NCBI GenBank assembly: GCA_037044905.1
Contig: JBAOKB010000144.1
Coordinates: 1,054,001 to 1,118,000, forward strand
Direction of reading: 5' to 3'
DNA from: Hortaea werneckii
Lineage: Eukaryota > Ascomycota > Dothideomycetes > Mycosphaerellales > Teratosphaeriaceae
DNA: 64,000 bases
Shown piece by piece: positions 9,760 to 19,970 of this stretch; positions within the stretch are counted from its first letter, which is position 1; the number at the start of each line of letters is the position of its first letter. The notes under the pieces were generated by a model. That model was not told where the DNA came from and searched no databases. It saw only the letters and a list, made by a program, of their open reading frames with translations. Position numbers and translations under genes: made by a program.

Positions 9760-12075
9760 ATGGACGCTCCAACGTTCCAGCACGAGCTGCATCAGCTAAA
9801 GCAGCAGATCGCAGAACTGTCCAACAAACGTCGTGTATCAGCGGCAGCAACTAGGCCAGATGACATCCCATCGACAAGCTACGACGCTTTCTCCCAGCAG
9901 CTTGGCGATCTCAAAACAAATCTTGAAGACCTCGACGGACGGTTACATGCTGCCCGGGCGGAGAGCCAAGCTAGTATCCCGTGGTCGCAATGTACGGCAA
10001 ATCCCCAAATGGATCATCAGGGCGTATCGTCGGACTCCGTACTCTGGCGAATTCTCACGTCTCTTCAGAACGATTGTAATAGTACCGGTTCGAGGATCGT
10101 GGCGCTTGAGCAATCCGTCTCCGACCTTGAGGACAGGATGGACAGGGTCCAACCACAATTCACGCCGCCTGGCAGTACAAATGGCAGCACAAATCCATGG
10201 CAGGAGCACGAGCGCACAGAAGATACGCGTTCTAAAACAGCTGAGTTGAGATTGCCTGACGCGGAGCCATCCCCACAGGAACACTTGCTTCGCCAGAAGC
10301 TTGAGCTCGCCAGTGCAACCATGAGCACTTTAAAGAAGTATAACAAGACGATGCTGAAGCAAAATTGCCAGCTCGATGCAGAAAATGCGAAAGTGATGCG
10401 CGACATCATTGCGCTCAATGCCGGCTTACATGGTATAAACACGCAACCCTCTTCTTCAATTACACAACCAGCGAAAAGTAAAGAAGCGCTCGACCATGAG
10501 ACTCACTCAAGCATGCAGGACACATTGTGTGAACCTCATGGCCATTTCAAAGACACCGATGAGAACGCGGCAATTCCACCTGGAGCAGTAGCGTTCAGGA
10601 ATCTAGAAATCGCACGTCTTGATGAGCAGTTATGTCGGACTCAAGAGGAGCTGCGGGCAAGTGAGCAACACCTGGCCGACAAGGAACTCGAACTCGATCA
10701 CATGCACCGCATCAGGGAGACGTCTGTTGAGGCTGAAGAACGGATTGCATTGATGCAGAACTCCTTGCTCGATCGAGAAAATGAGATTGTCCAGCTAAGT
10801 GAAGTGATGCGCGAAAAGGATCACAAGATTGAGCGGCTTTCCGCCGACTGTCGACAGATGTATCGCAATTCTCAGCAAAGCTTGACTGAGCTGAGAGAGG
10901 CTAGTGCTTCCACGCAAAGTCTGCTGGGTGACCTCGAGAGGCAAAGATGTCAGTGGGACGAAGAGCGTGCTCAATTGATGCGGGAACATCAAGATGAGAT
11001 GAGGAAGATGCAGGCCCTTTGCGAATATAAAAATGAAGTCGCAAGGGAGCAGAATCGTGTCATAGCCGAAGGTGCAAGGCTCATACGGCTTAGGGACGAT
11101 GAAATTGACAGACTGGACCGACGATTCAGAGCTGTGGTGGATGACGTTGGGCATGAGCGCCGGAAAAGCTCGCGCTTGACCAGGTTGCTACGTGAGCGGG
11201 ATGATGAGATCGGAGCAATGAAGGCTGGAATTGAACACGCATGCATTATACCTCGACGATCACCACGCGATTCTAATGGCGACCTGAAGTATCCAGATAA
11301 GCAGCTTTCACTTCTGAAAGCGAGGCTAGAAGTCTGCTCTCAGGTTGCCGGTGTACTGGGTCCCAACGACTATGATCTCGTCGAACACTCTCCTCCTGAT
11401 GGGAGATTCCAAGCATTCGCTGTCTCGCTGAAGGATCCCAAGAAGTCGTACAAACTGTTGGACGAGCCAGCTATGTCTACTCATCAAGATGTAACCAAAA
11501 AGTCGCAGCAGCCGATTGGAAGCGACGTGAGATTGTCATCTGAGGCACAAAACACGTCAGCTACCCGCCATGCTACTGTACCGAGCTCCGGCAAGCCAAA
11601 TTTACTTGGACGTGATGGAGATAACGCTGCCAGAACAAGCCCAGAGTCTTTCAGCGAGGAAGTCCGATACATAGATGGCAATGGAAATACGATATATGAT
11701 GATCTGCAACAACGGCCGCAGGCACGTCCTGACACGTCACGTCAGCTTCAGGCAATGGAAAGCCATCCAAATGCGCGCCTGCAACACCCAGCCAATGGCT
11801 CTTCAGTTGCTGCCCAAGAGAAGTCCGGTTCAAAAAGACATGGTCCCCCGCTGAGCGACTCCACGTACTGGCCACCACTGCCTGCACCAGTCACATCGCA
11901 TCGAGTGCATTCTGTTGGAGATTTGCGCTCGACCTCTGAACGCCAAAGTCAACCGCCGAAAGGGTTCTCGAGACATCGATCTATGCAGCAGCTTCCCCGA
12001 AAGAGCCTGCAGGCTTATGTAGAAACTGAGGAAGAAGGGAGCATGAGTGGTGGACCGAATGGTGGAGACGTGTAA
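9760..12075 (+). CDS. long coiled-coil protein, function unknown
   Basis: The first ATG of the frame is at 9760 (MDAPTFQHEL); upstream there is only a GTG. The product is 771 aa. Heptad-rich, charged segments cover about residues 5-60, 170-240 and 290-500 (for example RLDEQLCRTQEELRASEQ and DRENEIVQLSEVMREKDHKI). The last 250 residues are disordered, rich in Ser, Pro, Gln and Arg, with SRHRSMQQLPRKS near the end. There is no membrane segment or catalytic motif. The architecture resembles cytoskeletal or spindle/septal scaffold proteins, but that is only structural resemblance. No intron is needed. Confidence 0.75.
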   Translation: MDAPTFQHELHQLKQQIAELSNKRRVSAAATRPDDIPSTSYDAFSQQLGDLKTNLEDLDGRLHAARAESQASIPWSQCTANPQMDHQGVSSDSVLWRILTSLQNDCNSTGSRIVALEQSVSDLEDRMDRVQPQFTPPGSTNGSTNPWQEHERTEDTRSKTAELRLPDAEPSPQEHLLRQKLELASATMSTLKKYNKTMLKQNCQLDAENAKVMRDIIALNAGLHGINTQPSSSITQPAKSKEALDHETHSSMQDTLCEPHGHFKDTDENAAIPPGAVAFRNLEIARLDEQLCRTQEELRASEQHLADKELELDHMHRIRETSVEAEERIALMQNSLLDRENEIVQLSEVMREKDHKIERLSADCRQMYRNSQQSLTELREASASTQSLLGDLERQRCQWDEERAQLMREHQDEMRKMQALCEYKNEVAREQNRVIAEGARLIRLRDDEIDRLDRRFRAVVDDVGHERRKSSRLTRLLRERDDEIGAMKAGIEHACIIPRRSPRDSNGDLKYPDKQLSLLKARLEVCSQVAGVLGPNDYDLVEHSPPDGRFQAFAVSLKDPKKSYKLLDEPAMSTHQDVTKKSQQPIGSDVRLSSEAQNTSATRHATVPSSGKPNLLGRDGDNAARTSPESFSEEVRYIDGNGNTIYDDLQQRPQARPDTSRQLQAMESHPNARLQHPANGSSVAAQEKSGSKRHGPPLSDSTYWPPLPAPVTSHRVHSVGDLRSTSERQSQPPKGFSRHRSMQQLPRKSLQAYVETEEEGSMSGGPNGGDV

Positions 12076-12496
12076 CTGGTAGCTTTTTTGTTTTTCCTTT
12101 CGACATATGACGACGTTGTGCAGGCATCTGATAATGACGCCTCTTCCCACCAATCGCAGCGCTTTCCGATTATTCTCTGCATAGAAGAACACCAGTCCTT
12201 GTGCGAAATTCCGTCTGGGTTCTAACAGTCTTACAGCGACGTGGCACGACACAGAGCAGGCCGGCAGACGCGTGACGATTGTGACCCTGCAGCGGACGCT
12301 TCGATCGTCGGGTGGCCCGACGTCGCAACATATGACGTCTCACGTGCCCGCTTCTATGTTTCGAGACCCGGCGATGCTTAAAGTCAATTAACTTCTCGTC
12401 ACCAGCCGCTTTCCCCAGCTTTTCTCACCGCCGCCAATACATTTAATCTACCAAGTGTAATACGGACGGTCGTAGTAACAACATACTTCGCCGACG
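12076..12496. other. intergenic
   Basis: A 421-bp spacer and 5' leader of the Arg/Asp-rich gene, pyrimidine-rich before the start (12400-12490). Nothing else seen. Confidence 0.4.
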
Positions 12497-13435
12497 ATGC
12501 CGTCGCCTTCATATCCGGAAGATTTGCCTCGCTCCAGAGAACGACCGTCTCCTAGAAGACCGAGAGACCTCTCCCGCGGCTACGACGATGATCACGACTT
12601 CCGACAGCGGAGACGTCACCCGAGCAGGCACGACAGTCCGCGGGAGTCAGGCTCCAGACCCTCAAAACCACGAGACGATTATGATGCAAGCGACGAAGAC
12701 GATTTTGTTGCCCGTAAGCCCTCTTCTCGGGAAAAGCGGAGGCCTGGACACCGACCTTCAGACGACTCACCGCCTCTGCCTCGACCACCAATAGGTAAAG
12801 ATCGAGACGAAGAGGATGACTACAAACCACGGCGACGACGCCACGAAGATGACGAGCCCAGACGCAGGCGTCGGGATTACGACGAGCCACCTGCACCACG
12901 GCGCAAGGATGGAATGAGAGACTACGCCCGAGAAGACGATGACCGTCGGTACAAACGCAACGACCGACATCGACGCCATTACGACGACGACGACACAGAC
13001 CCGGAACCACCAGCTCCCAGAAGACGGCGAGACAAAGAACGGGACCGCGATCGCTACGAAGACCGAGGATACCGCACCGATGGCGCCCCGCGCCGCCGGG
13101 ACCGCGACGAGTACGACCGCGGGTACAAGACGGACTATAACCGGGACTCCCGCCGGGACCGCGAACGGCGACGGGAGAAGGAACGGGCACGCGGGGACGA
13201 CTACGATCGGTACGAAAAGTACGACCGACGGGATAGGGAGCGACGAGAGGACCGTGACCGGCGCCGATCCGACCGCGACCGCGATCGCGATCGGGACGGC
13301 GGCCGCCAGCAATCCAACAAGAAGAAGAAGGACCTGGGCGAGATGATCCAGACGGGCCAGAAGCACTGGAGTAAAGTCGAGCCTGTGGCGAAACCTATGC
13401 TGAATGCGCTCGCGAAGAAGTATCTGGAGGGTTAG
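12497..13435 (+). CDS. Arg/Asp-rich low-complexity protein with conserved-looking C-terminal helix
   Basis: Single exon, 312 aa. Residues 1-270 are almost entirely Arg, Asp, Glu, Lys, Pro and Tyr, with many RD, RDR, DRDR and YDR repeats. This is like the RD/RE-rich tails of splicing-associated and condensate-forming proteins, although SR dipeptides are scarce. The only ordered-looking part is the C-terminus, about residues 275-312 (KKKKDLGEMIQTGQKHWSKV, then AKPMLNALAKKYLEG), a lysine-rich amphipathic helix. No RNA-recognition motif is visible. I infer a disordered nuclear or RNA-associated protein; the function is unknown. Confidence 0.72.
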   Translation: MPSPSYPEDLPRSRERPSPRRPRDLSRGYDDDHDFRQRRRHPSRHDSPRESGSRPSKPRDDYDASDEDDFVARKPSSREKRRPGHRPSDDSPPLPRPPIGKDRDEEDDYKPRRRRHEDDEPRRRRRDYDEPPAPRRKDGMRDYAREDDDRRYKRNDRHRRHYDDDDTDPEPPAPRRRRDKERDRDRYEDRGYRTDGAPRRRDRDEYDRGYKTDYNRDSRRDRERRREKERARGDDYDRYEKYDRRDRERREDRDRRRSDRDRDRDRDGGRQQSNKKKKDLGEMIQTGQKHWSKVEPVAKPMLNALAKKYLEG

Positions 13436-13471
13436 GGAAGGATGATTGGCTGGCAACGGATGGAAGGGAGG

Positions 13472-13501
13472 GTGTTATTGTTGTTGATGTTGTTGTTGTG
13501 A
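13472..13501 (+). repeat. GTT/TTG microsatellite
   Basis: Imperfect TTG trinucleotide repeats just downstream of the Arg/Asp-rich gene. Confidence 0.7.
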
Positions 13502-13623
13502 GCGTGAGGGGGGAAACAGAACCTTGAATGATTTTTTGTCTTGTGATGATCTGATGATGTGATGATGATGTGGGAAGGGATTCTGCTTGATGGTTTGGTG
13601 GTCTGCGTTGTTGGGATGCACAG

Positions 13624-13645
13624 TGAGCGAGCGAGCGAGCGAGTA
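13624..13645 (+). repeat. GAGC tetranucleotide microsatellite
   Basis: Four to five GAGC units in tandem, degenerating to AAGC. Noncoding spacer. Confidence 0.75.
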
Positions 13646-13959
13646 AGCAAGCGAATGAAAGCCATTTCGGATCCGGGAGTTCTGGGGATCTTCTGTCTAT
13701 CACTTTTCGTTGTCCTCGGGAGTCAGTTATCAGGGGCCGGAAAGGTAGGAGGCCAAGGGGATGCCTCGTTGTTTGGCGTAGCGCTGCCTTCATTCCCGAC
13801 ATGCAGCTAAAACATTAGGGTTTATAAGATCACGAGAAGAAGGGAAGAAGAAAGGACAAAAGCGAATCAATCCAAAGATCTTTTCCTGTTCTCGTCTTGC
13901 CGTGGCTTCTCTTTCACCGTGCTCGTCACTCAGACGAACAGTCTCTACTACGCTTCAAG

Positions 13960-14870
13960 AAAAAGCCCTCAAGCTTTTTTTTTCTTTTTTCTTTTTTTGG
14001 CCCCTCCGTCACTGGGACCCATTCCATCCAGCACTACGAGAGTAGCGAACGGAACGCTACCAGATCAGAAAACCTCGCAATACCCATGTTGTTTTGCTAT
14101 CAACTTGCCTTCATATCACTGGTCTGTGGAATTCGTAGACAACTCCGCAGAAAAAGAGAGGGATTTTTTTTTTTTCCAGATTCACAGGGAAAAAAAAAAA
14201 AAAAAAAAAAACACTAGGGAAAAAAGGAAAGATCGGAAGAGCAAAGAAAAGAAAGAGCGAGACAAAGAAAGGAGAGAGAGGGTAGAAGAGCATTAAGAGA
14301 AATGCGCGTCTTGTCTCATGTTCGCGTCCAAAAGTTGATTCGTTAACAGAGCAGGAATATCGATATTTGGGATGCTAATGCTAATGGAGTTTACGAATTC
14401 GATCTAGATGGAAGTTCTGGTTAGCAATTGCATGTGCCATCTCTCGTTGTGATGCTTTTTTAAAATGCACTGTTTCTTTTTTTTTTTTTTTTCTTTTTCT
14501 TTCTCGCTTCCGCGCTGGTGTTTTTTTTTTTTTTTTTTTTTTCACTGTTTCTCACTTTTTCTTTTCCCTTATGGTGCTTGTAAAAAAAGGCAGCACGAAG
14601 ACAAGTCCGTGTTATTATAAAGGGTGTGATTTCGCATAGAGGGGCCCCATTCTCCTTTTTCTTTTTTTTTTTAAAAAAAAAAATATCAGAATACAAAAAA
14701 GAAATGACAATTCGGCTGTTGACAACGCATGATTGGGAAGGGGTGTAGAAAGAAACGACGAGCATCGAAAGAAGCGCACAAGGTAACATGAACATGAAAC
14801 ACTCAATCGCCGAACAAACAGGGAAAGAAGAAACCAGATTCTTTTTTTTTTTAAAAAAAAAGAAAAAGAG
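13960..14870. repeat. homopolymer-dense A/T zone between convergent genes
   Basis: Runs include T12 at 14164-14175, A22 at 14190-14211, T16 at 14477-14492 and T22 at 14521-14542. There are also two adjoining T-then-A palindromes: T11A11 at 14662-14683 and T11A9 at 14842-14861. The zone lies between the 3' ends of the Arg/Asp-rich gene and the minus-strand glutaminyl cyclase. The ORFs crossing it encode only poly-Phe and poly-Lys and are artefacts. Confidence 0.85.
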
Positions 14871-14926
14871 AAAAGGACCAACGCGTAAACGCAGAAAACA
14901 TGCGCGGACAATATGCCGGAACGTAC

Positions 14927-16120
14927 TTACAACTCATCTCTGCCCTCCACCTCCTCCCTCCTCTCCTCACTCATCATCCCCTTCTTCACCTCCCTCCCCG
15001 TCCCCTCATCCTCTTCCTCCTTCCTCTCCAAAAACCCCTCCAAATCCAACCACTCGGCCGCGAACCCCGCCGTAATCACCGCCCAATCCCTCACGGTCGC
15101 GAGATCCAAGTGGGCGCCGTCATCATCCATCGTATGCCAGACATGGGGAAACGGACTCGGGATCAGATGGAAGATCTCAACCCCGCGCGCCATAAAGGGG
15201 ATATGGTCGTCCTCGACGTAGCCGCCGATCCAGCGGTCCGAGTCCTTCTTGGCAGATTCGGGGAGGAAAGGGTGTTGGAGGTTTTCTTTAGGAGTGTGCA
15301 GGAGGTCGGAGCCCCGGAGCCGGGACTCGAGGTCCGCCATCTGTTGGTAGGCCCAGTGGGTTGTTTTGAAGTAGGAGGGAACCGAGGGGAGTGCGGCGCC
15401 GAGGAGGTCGAGGAGCACGAAGAGGTCGATGCTGTGGAGCGGGGTGCGGTAGCTGGCTGTGGCCGGGTGGGGGGTGGTTTCCCATTCCGAGGCGAGGGAG
15501 CGTGCGCCGTAGAGGCTGTCGGTGTCGGTCCAGGATTTGAAGGCTTCTTCGCCGTCGAGGAGGAGGATCTGGATGCCCTTTGGTTCGGCGTCGAGGGCGT
15601 CGGAGGAGGTGGGTTGGTCGGCGGCCCATTTGGCGGTGAGGGCGTCGTTGAGGGCGCGGGCCGCGTAGAGGAGCATGGCGCAGGGGGCGGCGCTGTCGGT
15701 GGCGCCGATGAAGCCTTCCGGGGTGAGTTTGGAGTCGTAGTGGGCGACTAGGGCGAGACGACCGACTTCGCCGGGTTGGTCTTCCAGCCAGGGTGGGTCC
15801 CGGGTCGCGATGAGGTTGCGGAAGGGGATCTCCTTGCCATTGCTGGTCGGGGTGGTGCTGGTGGAGTTTTGCCATGAGAGTTTCCATTCCGGGAGTTGGG
15901 TGGTGAAGAAGTTGACGAAGTGGTTGAGGACAGCATCGGAGCCAGCGCTGCCTGGTACGCGGGGGATGAGGATGGGGGCGAGGAGCTTCCCATCCTCGCT
16001 GTTGAAGTCGGCCTCGGTTGCTGGGTGGAGGGCGGCGAGAGAGTCGGAGCCCAGCGGAGTGTAGGCGAGGACGGCGGAGCGGAGCAATGCCGGGAGGGCG
16101 AGGAATTGAGAGGGACGCAT
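14927..16120 (-). CDS. glutaminyl-peptide cyclotransferase (peptidase M28 fold), C-terminal RDEL
   Basis: Single exon, 397 aa. Glutaminyl cyclases convert N-terminal Gln (or Glu) of secretory peptides to pyroglutamate. N-terminal signal sequence about residues 1-20 (FLALPALLRSAVLAY). Zn-site residues by comparison with the animal enzyme: Asp142 in GATDSAAPCA, Glu191/192 in LLLDGEEAF, and His in the hallmark PFPHVWHTMDDD near residue 320; VAHYDSK is also present. The charged tail ends GRDEL-stop, a recognisable variant of the HDEL/KDEL retrieval signal, so I infer ER-lumen residence. It is divergent from the mitochondrial-type gene, with starts 326 bp apart. Confidence 0.9.
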   Translation of the reverse strand: MRPSQFLALPALLRSAVLAYTPLGSDSLAALHPATEADFNSEDGKLLAPILIPRVPGSAGSDAVLNHFVNFFTTQLPEWKLSWQNSTSTTPTSNGKEIPFRNLIATRDPPWLEDQPGEVGRLALVAHYDSKLTPEGFIGATDSAAPCAMLLYAARALNDALTAKWAADQPTSSDALDAEPKGIQILLLDGEEAFKSWTDTDSLYGARSLASEWETTPHPATASYRTPLHSIDLFVLLDLLGAALPSVPSYFKTTHWAYQQMADLESRLRGSDLLHTPKENLQHPFLPESAKKDSDRWIGGYVEDDHIPFMARGVEIFHLIPSPFPHVWHTMDDDGAHLDLATVRDWAVITAGFAAEWLDLEGFLERKEEEDEGTGREVKKGMMSEERREEVEGRDEL

Positions 16121-16446
16121 GATGGATGGCGGCGAGAATGGGCCTCAGGAGCGGAGGTGTTGTGTGGTTGTTAGACCGTCCAACACGAACGGTACACGCT
16201 GGCAATGGAGGACCAGCTCTCGCCAACTTCCACCCGGCGCGTCGACTTGGCGGGCGCGTTTGCCGACGTTTGAATCATATTGATGGAAGCTTTGGTTCAA
16301 ACCCCGCAATTCACCCTAAGCAGTTAATCAATCTCACCAAATTTGATGGACGGCTGTCATCAACTGCCTTGGTCCCAGCTTCCAATGCATCCCACCTCAT
16401 CGCCCAGCTTTCACTCCATCTCTGCCGCGAGAAGAGACAAGATGTG
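16121..16446. promoter_or_regulatory. shared divergent promoter
   Basis: The 326 bp between the two divergent start codons. No TATA box or specific site could be assigned. A B-box-like GGTTCAAACCCC at 16298 was considered as tRNA and rejected. Confidence 0.35.
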
Positions 16447-17493
16447 ATGATCACACCAACGCTCCTTCGACACAATGCGTCCTCCATCGCGAGGCAAACT
16501 CTCCTTAGGTCTTCGTCCCGTCTGACCTCTACCAATCGAGCATCCATCACTCCACAATGTCTCCCGAATAAAATACCATCCACTTTCCCATCGCCCACCG
16601 CACGGCGATGGGAGACCACCACGACTCCCGCAAAACAGGGTAGGAAATCACGTATGCCCCGCTCACTCTAAACCCCGTCATCTACCTCGTCCCAAACTAA
16701 CGTCACCCCACCAGCCTACCTCTACCCCGAACTCATCAACATCTACCTCGCCCCAACAACCCAAACCGCGCTAGCCGGCATCCTACGCCTCTCGACCCTC
16801 GTAGTCTTCAGTCTAGGAACCTTCATCTACGTCCCCGCCATCTACCTCGACGCCACGGCCCCGACCTGGCTCTGCCCCCTCGCGGTCCTCGGCTCCTCCC
16901 TCCCCTTCCTAGCCGCCATCGCCAGCGGTCCCATGATAACCTCCGTACGCGCCCGCCTCCCTCCCGCCGCCCGGAAAAGCAAATCCGACCTCCAACGCTG
17001 GGCCGCGAACCCGACATCCCCCTCCCTCGGCGGCGGCAGCCTTAGCAATCCCTCCGCCACGCTCCGCATCCAATTCATCCGCTTCGCCCCCTGGCTCGTG
17101 ACGCGGGACATCCGCCTCGCGGACCTCCGCCGCCTGCCCCCCTCGCGTCTCCGGCTCGCGAACCTCGAACATCAGATCCCCGCTGAGGAGAAAGATCGGT
17201 TGGCGTATTGGGGTAGTACGTTGGGGACCTGGCTGGATCGGTATTTTCATCGGTATTGGGTGAATGTGGCGGGGACGAGGCGGGATCGGAGTTCGGTGCC
17301 GGGCGTGTGGGGGAAGGTGTGGGAGGGGATTCCGTTTGTGGGGGAGGAAGGAGGTCAGGGAAGGGGCAGTGGGAGGAGGAGTGGGGGTGGGATGGTGCCG
17401 GTGGGGGATGTGAGGAAGTCCGGGAGGGTTAGTGCGCCGCCGGCGGGGGTGGTGAGGCCGGCGGGTGAGAGGACGAGGAGGGGTGGGGTATGA
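16447..17493 (+). CDS. probable mitochondrial inner-membrane protein
   Basis: Exons 16447-16639 and 16715-17493 give 323 aa. The intron of 75 nt (donor GTAGGA, acceptor CCAG) joins in phase and gives AYLYPELINIYLAP. The N-terminus is basic, Ser/Thr-rich and free of acidic residues (RHNASSIARQTLLRSSSRLT), as in mitochondrial presequences. Two hydrophobic segments follow, about residues 85-105 and 115-135 (ILRLSTLVVFSLGTFIYVP; LCPLAVLGSSLPFLAAIASG), then a soluble region with IRFAPWLVTRDIRLADLRRL. The two-TM layout resembles assembly-factor families such as TMEM186/TMEM223-like proteins, but I cannot assign one. The tail is Gly/Arg-rich. Confidence 0.72.
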
Positions 17494-17747
17494 GGGGAGG
17501 AGGAAGGGGGGTGGGGAGAAGAGAGGGTAGAATTCTTCTTTTTTATACCCTTGGCAGGAAGATTTCTAGTAACTTTTCCCTGACATCCTAGTCGGTGTCA
17601 TAGGCAATGTTGGTAAGGGACGACGAGGCATGCGAGCACCGAACAAGGAAAAAGAGCAGACAATCGTAGATCTGCGACCGATCTAACAAATTGTGTAGCT
17701 ATAGCACTGGAAAAATGATGAAAAGAAGAAAAAAATTATTGGCATCC

Positions 17748-18308
17748 TCAATTCCACCCAATAACCCCCTCCCCCATTATCTGATCAGCCAACACCAACG
17801 ACGCCCGACGCCCAATCACGCCCGTCTCGCCTACGGAAAGATCCAATTTGGTCGCGAGGGAGAAAGGGCGATTCAGCGATCCCGAGTCAGCGGTGGTGGG
17901 ATAACGATCCGCTGGAATCTCGAACCGGTGCATAGGCTGCAGTGCATCTTCGGGAAGGATGTCTGATCGGAGGTCACCGGATCGGCTGGCGGTATGGGAA
18001 GCGGGGGTTAGATTTTGCAGAGGAGAAAGACGAACAGGGGTGGGAGGGGTGAAGTTTCCATCTTACTGGATGAGGATATACGCCGCACCGCGCGGTGCTG
18101 AAGCTGAAGCTGGAGCGGGAGAGAAGAAGAAGCTCGGTGATGGCCGATCTAAAAGCGCCAGAGTCCTCCCACTCGACGCGTCGTCTGCGAATCGCAGAGA
18201 CAGTTCGCGGTGGAGGGAAGGGCGTGCGGGAGGTGTGTCTAAAGCGGCTGGTTTCAGGATCACGATCGCGCCGCCTTGGGCTGCTCGTCCGGTTTCGCCG
18301 TTGCACAT
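17748..18308 (-). CDS. small two-exon gene, unrecognised
   Basis: Two minus-strand frames with coding character join over an 81-nt intron: exon 1 18308-18067, exon 2 17985-17748. Donor GTAAGA, branch site ATCTAAC and acceptor CGCCAG remove a TAA and keep the phase, giving 159 aa. The product has MCNGETGRAAQGGAIVILK at the N-terminus, a Pro/Ala-rich middle, and a C-terminal part FEIPADRYPTT, KLDLSVGETGVIGRR and MGEGVIGWN-stop. I do not recognise it. The frame is open upstream of the ATG to a TAG near 18395, so another 5' exon is possible. Confidence 0.5.
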
Positions 18309-19970
18309 TTCCACTCGTCTTCTGTTTGGCTGGCCGTATCCTAGGGAAAAGATGATGTGGTTCGTCTCTCTTTTTGCTTTGCCGGGTCTCTATGGCCTAT
18401 GGGCGTTTCTTGTCTGGTTGTAGGCTGCTTCTGTCTTAGGGTGTTCGCTCAGGTATACAAAGACCAAAGATGATGTTCGGAAAAAAAGAATATGTTCAAC
18501 CTGGGAGGCTAGTAACAAATGTTCAGCCCAACCCTGTTATTCACAAATCTCCTTTTTCCAATCGTGTCACTTTTGTCGATGAAAATGCCACCAAGGTGAG
18601 GTTCACTCAAATGTACCATGGTGGTCATTTAGGAGTGTGTCTGCTTTCACAACATCACGTGACTTAAAAAGGGCCGAGCTCTGCGCAGTTTGAGCAAGTA
18701 TGCGAAGAAACGTGCTCAATGGCGGTTTCGAGGTTGCCGGCCGAGGTGTCGGCGGGGAGGTTCCTCGACATTGTGATCTTCTTGTATCGTGAGTGTTAAT
18801 GCGAGGGTGTCTTCCCTTGAGAGTACAGTATATTCGTTGAGAGGTATTTCGTAGTCTGCTCTGGTTGTGCTTCGTAGCGTGGGAAGATTGGAACAAGTGT
18901 ATCGGATTGAGATCACTCATAAAACGATTTCTGCAAAGCTCACGATCATTCCCTGTCAACTCAGTGATGCCTCCATAATTTGCGCTTGTCACGGGAGTGA
19001 GTTCGATCTGGTGAGCTGGATTGTTTCTCTCGAATGTTTGTTTTGGATCTTGTGCAGTTTTACCGCTGCGTGGCAGCGGATGGGAAAGACGAGCGGCTGG
19101 AGACTTGATTGACCCGAGATGAGAGAATCATCACGATCCAGTTTTCTCTCGCCTCGAGTCATGACATTGGAGCTCCGCTCGCCCAGTCCCGCAAGCATGG
19201 GGTTGGGAGTGTGGAGTCGCTGCTGGAGAATGCAGAATGTTCCTGGCGGTTGCTGGCAGATGTCGCATTCCGGCTAAATTCCCCAAGCCCGCTAACGGCA
19301 ATCGGAATCGGATCGGCAATTCGGCGACCTACGAACCTGAAGGCCGAACCACCCCCAATGGCTTCAGCCTCCCCGAGGTCAATGTCCTTTTTTTTGCTTC
19401 GCAGAACAAAACCCTCATTCAGCCTGAACCATCCTCATGACGACGTTGTTCAAAGCATTGACAAGCAGACTGCCAAGTCCATCTCCGCTGCCAATATGGG
19501 CTGCCAAGATCGTCTCGATGAGCGCATCAGCAAGTCCCGCCGGCGAATCTCACATCTGACCTCTGGAGCTTTGATGACTGCGGGGCCTACTCCGCGCGAA
19601 CCTGCAGACATGAGCCTCAACCTGCATGCGGAGCACACGAGGGGCACGTCCCCCCAGCAACGACGATCTTGCCCATTTAGCAGTCCCTCTCGGTGGATCT
19701 TGGTCGGTTCTGTACGGGTACCAAGGGCTCCGCGTGCGTTGGTGTCTATACCATGGGCTCCACATTCATCCTCAGCCAAGCGTTTTCAGCATGGTTGTGG
19801 ATGTGTTGTGGCTATTTTGCCTGGCTCAAGGTTGCCGGGAGATCGCTGGTATCCACCGGCCGTGAAAGCGAGTCCGATGCGGTAGGTAAGGAAAATGTGA
19901 AGTATAAAGCTTGGGGACGTCTCGTTCATCATTCCAGTTACTCTCTTACATCTCCTCTTTACTTCCAATC
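18309..19970. other. intergenic, upstream region of beta-xylosidase
   Basis: About 1.66 kb. A plus-strand 65-codon ORF at 18470-18667 (MMFGKKEYVQPGRLV...) has some coding look but no domain. A minus-strand 36-codon ORF starts at 18772 (MSRNLPADTSAGNLE). Neither is safely a gene. The long plus frame 19109-19885 starts only at TTG and looks noncoding. Confidence 0.35.
19272..19278 (+). promoter_or_regulatory. XlnR/XYR1-type motif GGCTAAA
   Basis: GGCTAAA matches the GGCTAR(A) core bound by the xylanolytic activator XlnR/XYR1. It lies about 700 bp upstream of the beta-xylosidase start, a gene class that this activator controls in Aspergillus and Trichoderma. A single 7-mer match, so weak on its own. 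Confidence 0.35.

Noticed and set aside
13897..14296. ORFs with poly-Phe and poly-Lys
   Set aside because: Produced by the homopolymer runs.
16290..16316. B-box-like GGTTCAAACCCC suggesting a tRNA
   Set aside because: No A box or cloverleaf could be formed with the upstream sequence.
19109..19885. 259-codon plus-strand ORF upstream of the xylosidase
   Set aside because: Starts only at TTG, atypical composition, no domain; likely promoter sequence.
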